A stretch of DNA of 64,000 nt from Owenia fusiformis (lineage: Eukaryota > Annelida > Polychaeta > Sabellida > Oweniidae): contig CAIIXF020000001.1 in the NCBI GenBank assembly GCA_903813345.2, positions 42,379,366-42,443,365 on the forward strand. Reading direction: 5' to 3'. Position 1 is the first letter of the stretch. Every line of letters begins with the position of its first letter. The notes beneath the pieces are model-generated. The model searched no databases. It worked only from the letters and a program-made list of their open reading frames with translations, and was not told the DNA's origin. The position numbers and the translations under genes were made by a program. Positions 60,653 through 64,000 of this stretch are shown here, piece by piece.

Positions 60653-61023
60653 TTAATTGATAATGAGCCATACATAAGACATACTTGGGTCGGTAAATGG
60701 ATGTACATATGCATAATATATTAAGTGTCAAAATATTAGGTCAAAATAGCACTTTTGAACAGCAAAATCTTCACTTAAACTTTGTCCTAAAAGATCCGAT
60801 GTTATCGGACATCAGACCCGATGTGATCGACGAGTAATATCATAAAGATCCGAAAATATCTTGAGTAAAGGATCTCAGAATCCGAACATTACTTGAGTAA
60901 AATCTGTTGAGATTCGATTATATCGTCGAGTTTATGACGTGCTGATGAAAAAATAATAAACATACAATCTGCATCATTCATGTGAATCATTTTGTTGTGA
61001 ACAATAAATGAAACTGAAAAAAT

Positions 61024-61317
61024 ATGGCTATCACCAGTTACCACTGCACATCGAAACATTGTATTTCAGGTCCTCGGTACAAATGCTTCCACTGTAGTTA
61101 TAAATCACACGAGATGGATGACTTTGTGGTCCACTTCAGTCAGCACCATCCATTACTGAGTATTAAAGTTAATGTGTCTGAGTTAAATGGCAAAAAATGG
61201 ATTTACAATGTTTTTGACTATGGTATTGTATTATCAAAGAAAGATCACGGTAATTTTCGTTTCGAGGATATGAAGCGTGTGAAGCTTGGGATTCTTCAAG
61301 TTGTGTTCTTTGAGTAA
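61024..61317 (+). CDS. Small C2H2-type zinc-finger ORF (97 codons)
   Basis: ATG at 61024 opens MAITSYHCTSKHCISGPRYK and then CFHCSYKSHEMDDFVVHFSQHH: a C-x2-C-x12-H-x4-H zinc finger at about residues 21-41. A Val/Leu-rich segment (LLSIKVNVSELNGKKW) and YNVFDYGIVLSKKDHG follow. The codons look protein-like, unlike nearby AT-rich frames. A donor-like GTAATT at 61250 could end a first exon of 226 bp; otherwise it stops at 61315-61317. A similar finger-plus-beta-rich arrangement occurs in transposon-associated proteins of invertebrates, but I cannot name the family. Confidence 0.5.
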   Translation: MAITSYHCTSKHCISGPRYKCFHCSYKSHEMDDFVVHFSQHHPLLSIKVNVSELNGKKWIYNVFDYGIVLSKKDHGNFRFEDMKRVKLGILQVVFFE

Positions 61318-61811
61318 AATGGCGCTTGCAATGCAGAATTAAATGTTTTTGGGTTGCACACTTACCATAGACACATAGGAAATTATGGTGATTCAAGTGT
61401 AAGCATGAATTCAATGTTTTAAGAACTTTGTCGGAAACAGACGTTGACGTATAGTGCTGCGGGAATTATATCATATTATATTTTATTCCATAGTTAGCAT
61501 GATATTCATAGGATAACATGCGAAAATAAAAACGGTATTTTTGTAATCAGTGGTAAAATATGATATTTTTGACAAATTTTCACTTAACCATAGCATACGG
61601 TTTTTTAGCCATGACATACGACGTCGTATCTCATACTTAAGTGGGTTTGGGGTAGATATCACTCGGGAATATATATCATATCTGAGGAGCGGGCAGGATA
61701 TATTGTATATGTCCCGCTCCAGGCCAAATGCGGGCAGATATAATATATCCATCCCGCTCTCGGGAATTTTTCAAAAGTTTAAAAAAGATTAAAAAAGTAT
61801 GAGATACACCA

Positions 61812-61952
61812 GTTATGCACGGTCGGTTTGGATACATGGAATATCCCTTGGGATATACAATACATCTTCCCTCGGTCCCTTCGGTCCCTCGGGAAGATAT
61901 ATTGTATATCCCTCGGGATATTCCCTGTATCCAAATCCTCCCAGTGCATAAC
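61812..61952. repeat. Palindrome of about 140 bp
   Basis: GGAATATCCCTTGGGATATA and TATATCCCTCGGGATATTCC are inverted around a 'ctcggtcccttcggtccctcggg' centre. The outer parts 'agttatgcac...tttggatac' and 'gtatccaaat...gtgcataac' continue the stem. Two related hairpins with 'gagcgggcaggatata' lie just upstream at 61680-61760. Confidence 0.82.
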
Positions 61953-61991
61953 CCCTATGTATGCGATGGTTTATGGATTTTTGCTACTTCA

Positions 61992-62090
61992 GACTCAAAA
62001 CGAGGCTAAGTGTCAACATCGCCAGATCGTTTGGAAATTCGAATTAAAGAACTTAATTTCCGACGATTCTGATGATGACTTTAACTATGG
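61992..62090 (+). other. Weak exon-like segment (acidic)
   Basis: After an acceptor-like CTACTTCAG the DNA reads TQNEAKCQHRQIVWKFELKN then LISDDSDDDFN in one open frame. It is not in phase with the 61024 ORF through the donor at 61250. Listed only because its peptide character differs from the surrounding sequence. Confidence 0.2.
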
Positions 62091-62101
62091 AATAAAAAGA
62101 A

Positions 62102-62234
62102 CATCCTATGATTTACTCGTGATATGATTTTAATCCACTCATGGATATTGATATCTGCACTCTCTCACTACGCTCGCTCGTGCAGATATCATATCCATTC
62201 GTGGATAAAAATCATATCACTCATAAGTCATAGG
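62102..62234. repeat. Palindrome of about 130 bp
   Basis: ATCCTATGATTTACTCGTGA... and ...TCACTCATAAGTCATAGGAT are inverted; 'gatatctgcac' and 'gtgcagatatc' close the stem around a 19-nt loop (tctctcactacgctcgctc). Confidence 0.85.
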
Positions 62235-62826
62235 ATATCCTCTATATATCCCGGTGCCAGGAGTATATGATAAATAAAAAGGAATATTTGTGATATCGTC
62301 ATGATATTATATGCTCATTCGAAAGCTTACTCACTACCTCATCGGGTTCTACTCACGGTATAGTCGGAATAGCTCGGTGGTAGATTCGGGTCCTATATAA
62401 TCGTACTCGTGACATAATCGGGTCTTTCATTTTCAACTTTCACCGGTGATTTCAATGATATGCAACGTATGGCAGTGCAATAAATATGATACATTTACAC
62501 CTATTGTATCTTTGAATCGAATGAAGTAAAGACAGCCATGGTTGTTACTTATTCAAGATGTAAATCATCATTCAAATATTTAAAAGTTGAATTTAGCGAT
62601 TGGATAGTAAACATTGCGCTAAGTACTCATTATTTTGCAAACATGAGTGCCTGGAACAATAACTTTATCAGTTACGCACATTTCTGTTTTTTATCTGTTT
62701 CTCATATTGAGAAATTCAAGATATAAACAAAAGTTTATAACTCACCCCCTACATTTTCAGACATCTTCGGGTCTTTGCTCGGCGGTAGGTTGTATATACA
62801 CGGGTACTCTTTCCCCTCGTGTCTCC

Positions 62827-63246
62827 ACAATGTTAACTGCGGAAAATGAATTTCTAATTTATCTTTCCAGAGGGTGGGCCAAAAATGCGTACACAATATA
62901 GAATCTCAACCCCTAATATAATTTCATGGATTTATTTGTTACTTGGCACAAGCAAAGATAGTAAGTTATCATTTAGTTTCATGTATTATTAGCATTGTCA
63001 ACAGTTATTTAATAGTCATTTGAGGAGGTTTTCAACAGGACCCCTTCTCTTGGACAATGAGCCTTAGCTGCATTCGCCATTGATCAATTGCTTCATTCAA
63101 TGTCTCCTGACTGGGAGCATTCCATTCTCTCTTTATCACCCTTGGTATACGCAGCTAACGAAAATTGACCGGTACGGGTCAAAAGCTGGACCGGTACGGG
63201 TTAACGGTTTTATTTGAATTTAAAACAGCCATAACTTGCTCAATAT
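62827..63246. other. Spacer with CCGGTACGGGT direct repeat
   Basis: GACCGGTACGGGTCAAAAGC and 'gaccggtacgggttaacgg' repeat about 22 bp apart at 63169-63205, just outside the giant palindrome. No gene. Confidence 0.5.
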
Positions 63247-63917
63247 TGACTTCCTCTTGTCTAATTTGAAATATATGATGCCTCCCGATGCTTTTAAGTA
63301 CCCCAATTTTTTACAGATTTTTAAACGGACCAAAACTCTCTAAATGCGCATTTATGCTCTTTTCTCTCGAGAACGACTGTCTCATTTTCACGATAACTTT
63401 TATTTAGTACTTCTAACATATAAGATCTATTTTTCCCCATCAAGGTATGATGTAAATGACATGCTATTTACATCTTGTGAGTTTCAATGACGCGCGTTTG
63501 ATTTTATAAAAAATGCCAAACTTTGTGACAAAAAATTTCATCAGCTATTGCCCCGAACCGGTCCGTCTTCTCACTGCAAGCAGATTGCCCCGAACCGGTC
63601 TGTCTTCTCGCTGCAAGCAGGATGAAATTCTTTGTCACAAAGTTTGGCATTTTTTATAAAATCAAACGCGCGTCATTAAAACTCACAAGATGTAAATAGC
63701 ATGTCATTTACATCATACCTTGATGGGGAAAAATAGATCTTATATGTAGAAGTACTAAATAAAAGTTATCGTGAAAATGAGACAGTCGTTCTCGAGAGAA
63801 AAGAGCATAAATGCGCATTTAGAGAGTTTTGGTCCGTTTAAAAATCTGTAAAAAATTGGGGTACTTAAAAGCATCGGGAGGCATCATATATTTCAAATTA
63901 GACACGAGGAAGTTGAA
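63247..63917. repeat. Giant near-perfect palindrome, arms of about 298 bp
   Basis: The left arm (63247-63544) begins GACTTCCTCTTGTCTAATTT and ends 'gtgacaaaaaatttcatc'. The right arm (63621-63917) is its reverse complement with only a few mismatches. The loop of about 76 bp holds two direct copies of a 36-37 bp unit (ATTGCCCCGAACCGGTCCGT..., with 'cttctcnctgcaagcag'). No reading frame of note. It may continue as part of a larger element beyond the window. Confidence 0.93.
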
Positions 63918-64000
63918 ACAGGGTTTAGGTTTTCATATACATCAACTTTTGGTACAACTTCATTTTTATATCACATTGATTTAGGTTTTAAGATATATGT

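Larger units (their letters stand above)
59764..62822. mobile_element. Candidate 3.06-kb inverted-repeat element with a zinc-finger ORF
   Basis: About 48 bp at the left (ACACGAGGGGAAAGAGTACC through 'gtgtatatacaacctaccgccgagcaa') is almost perfectly inverted at the right end. CTCC adjoins both ends (59760-59763, 62823-62826) and may be the target duplication. The left end also has a second 'ataccgccgagcaaa' just inside. The interior holds a TTAA-type MITE, a 97-codon ORF and two palindromes. Alternatively, two independent solo ends happen to face each other. Confidence 0.65.

Noticed and set aside
62355-62390. tRNA-like D-arm 'aatagctcggtggtag'
   Set aside because: No anticodon or T arm follows; an isolated similarity only.
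59661-62901. Two ORFs sharing the peptide CSAVGCIYTGTLSPRV (59661-59945 minus, 62647-62901 plus)
   Set aside because: The shared peptide is a translation of the inverted terminal repeat, not a conserved protein domain.

Overview
The window looks like part of an animal nuclear genome, most probably a marine invertebrate (echinoderm, hemichordate or lophotrochozoan; I cannot decide which from sequence alone). Reasons: AT-rich DNA, GT-AG introns, long non-coding stretches, tRNA-derived SINE sequence, a LINE 3' fragment, Tc1/mariner and hAT elements, and a multi-exon gene that pairs a THAP zinc finger with a Kolobok-type transposase core. There is no prokaryotic gene organisation. All calls were made by reading the sequence by eye; repeat boundaries are exact only where target-site duplications are quoted.

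Layout. 1-20 kb holds no convincing gene: it is intergenic DNA with small inverted-repeat (MITE-like) elements at 2.0-3.0, 6.8-7.9, 10.4-11.1 and 19.3-19.5 kb, a degenerate tandem array at 8.8-9.9 kb, a 120-bp palindrome at 12.0 kb and 173-bp direct repeats at 12.5/13.0 kb. 20.1-22.9 kb holds a decayed Tc1/mariner element (minus strand) followed by the 3' end of a non-LTR retrotransposon. 23.4-30.2 kb is the coding core: an 11-exon plus-strand gene with an N-terminal THAP domain, an acidic linker, a CxxC zinc region and a Kolobok-like catalytic region; its last exon carries a frameshift. About 1.3 kb further on, convergent on the minus strand, is an intact 230-codon ORF with the cysteine/tryptophan signature of the P2X7 'ballast' domain. 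33.9-36.8 kb is a nest of three transposons inside a tRNA-like sequence; the inner one recurs at 38.9-39.7 kb. 41.9-47.05 kb is a large two-block array of 475-610 bp repeats rich in TGACCT motifs. 47.8-48.4, 52.6-54.9, 56.3-58.2, 59.8-62.8 and 60.05-60.65 kb are terminal-inverted-repeat elements, several with very long arms, and 63.25-63.92 kb is a giant near-perfect palindrome.

How it works together. The only gene-like units are the THAP/Kolobok gene, the ballast-domain ORF, a short zinc-finger ORF at 61.0 kb and an isolated exon-like segment at 53.8 kb. All others are mobile elements or their decay products. The most interesting points are the pairing of a THAP/Kolobok gene with a ballast-domain ORF, a foldback element with four copies of one subterminal motif and a 5-bp duplication, a 3.06-kb inverted-repeat element carrying a zinc-finger ORF and two palindromes, and the 671-bp palindrome at the right edge.
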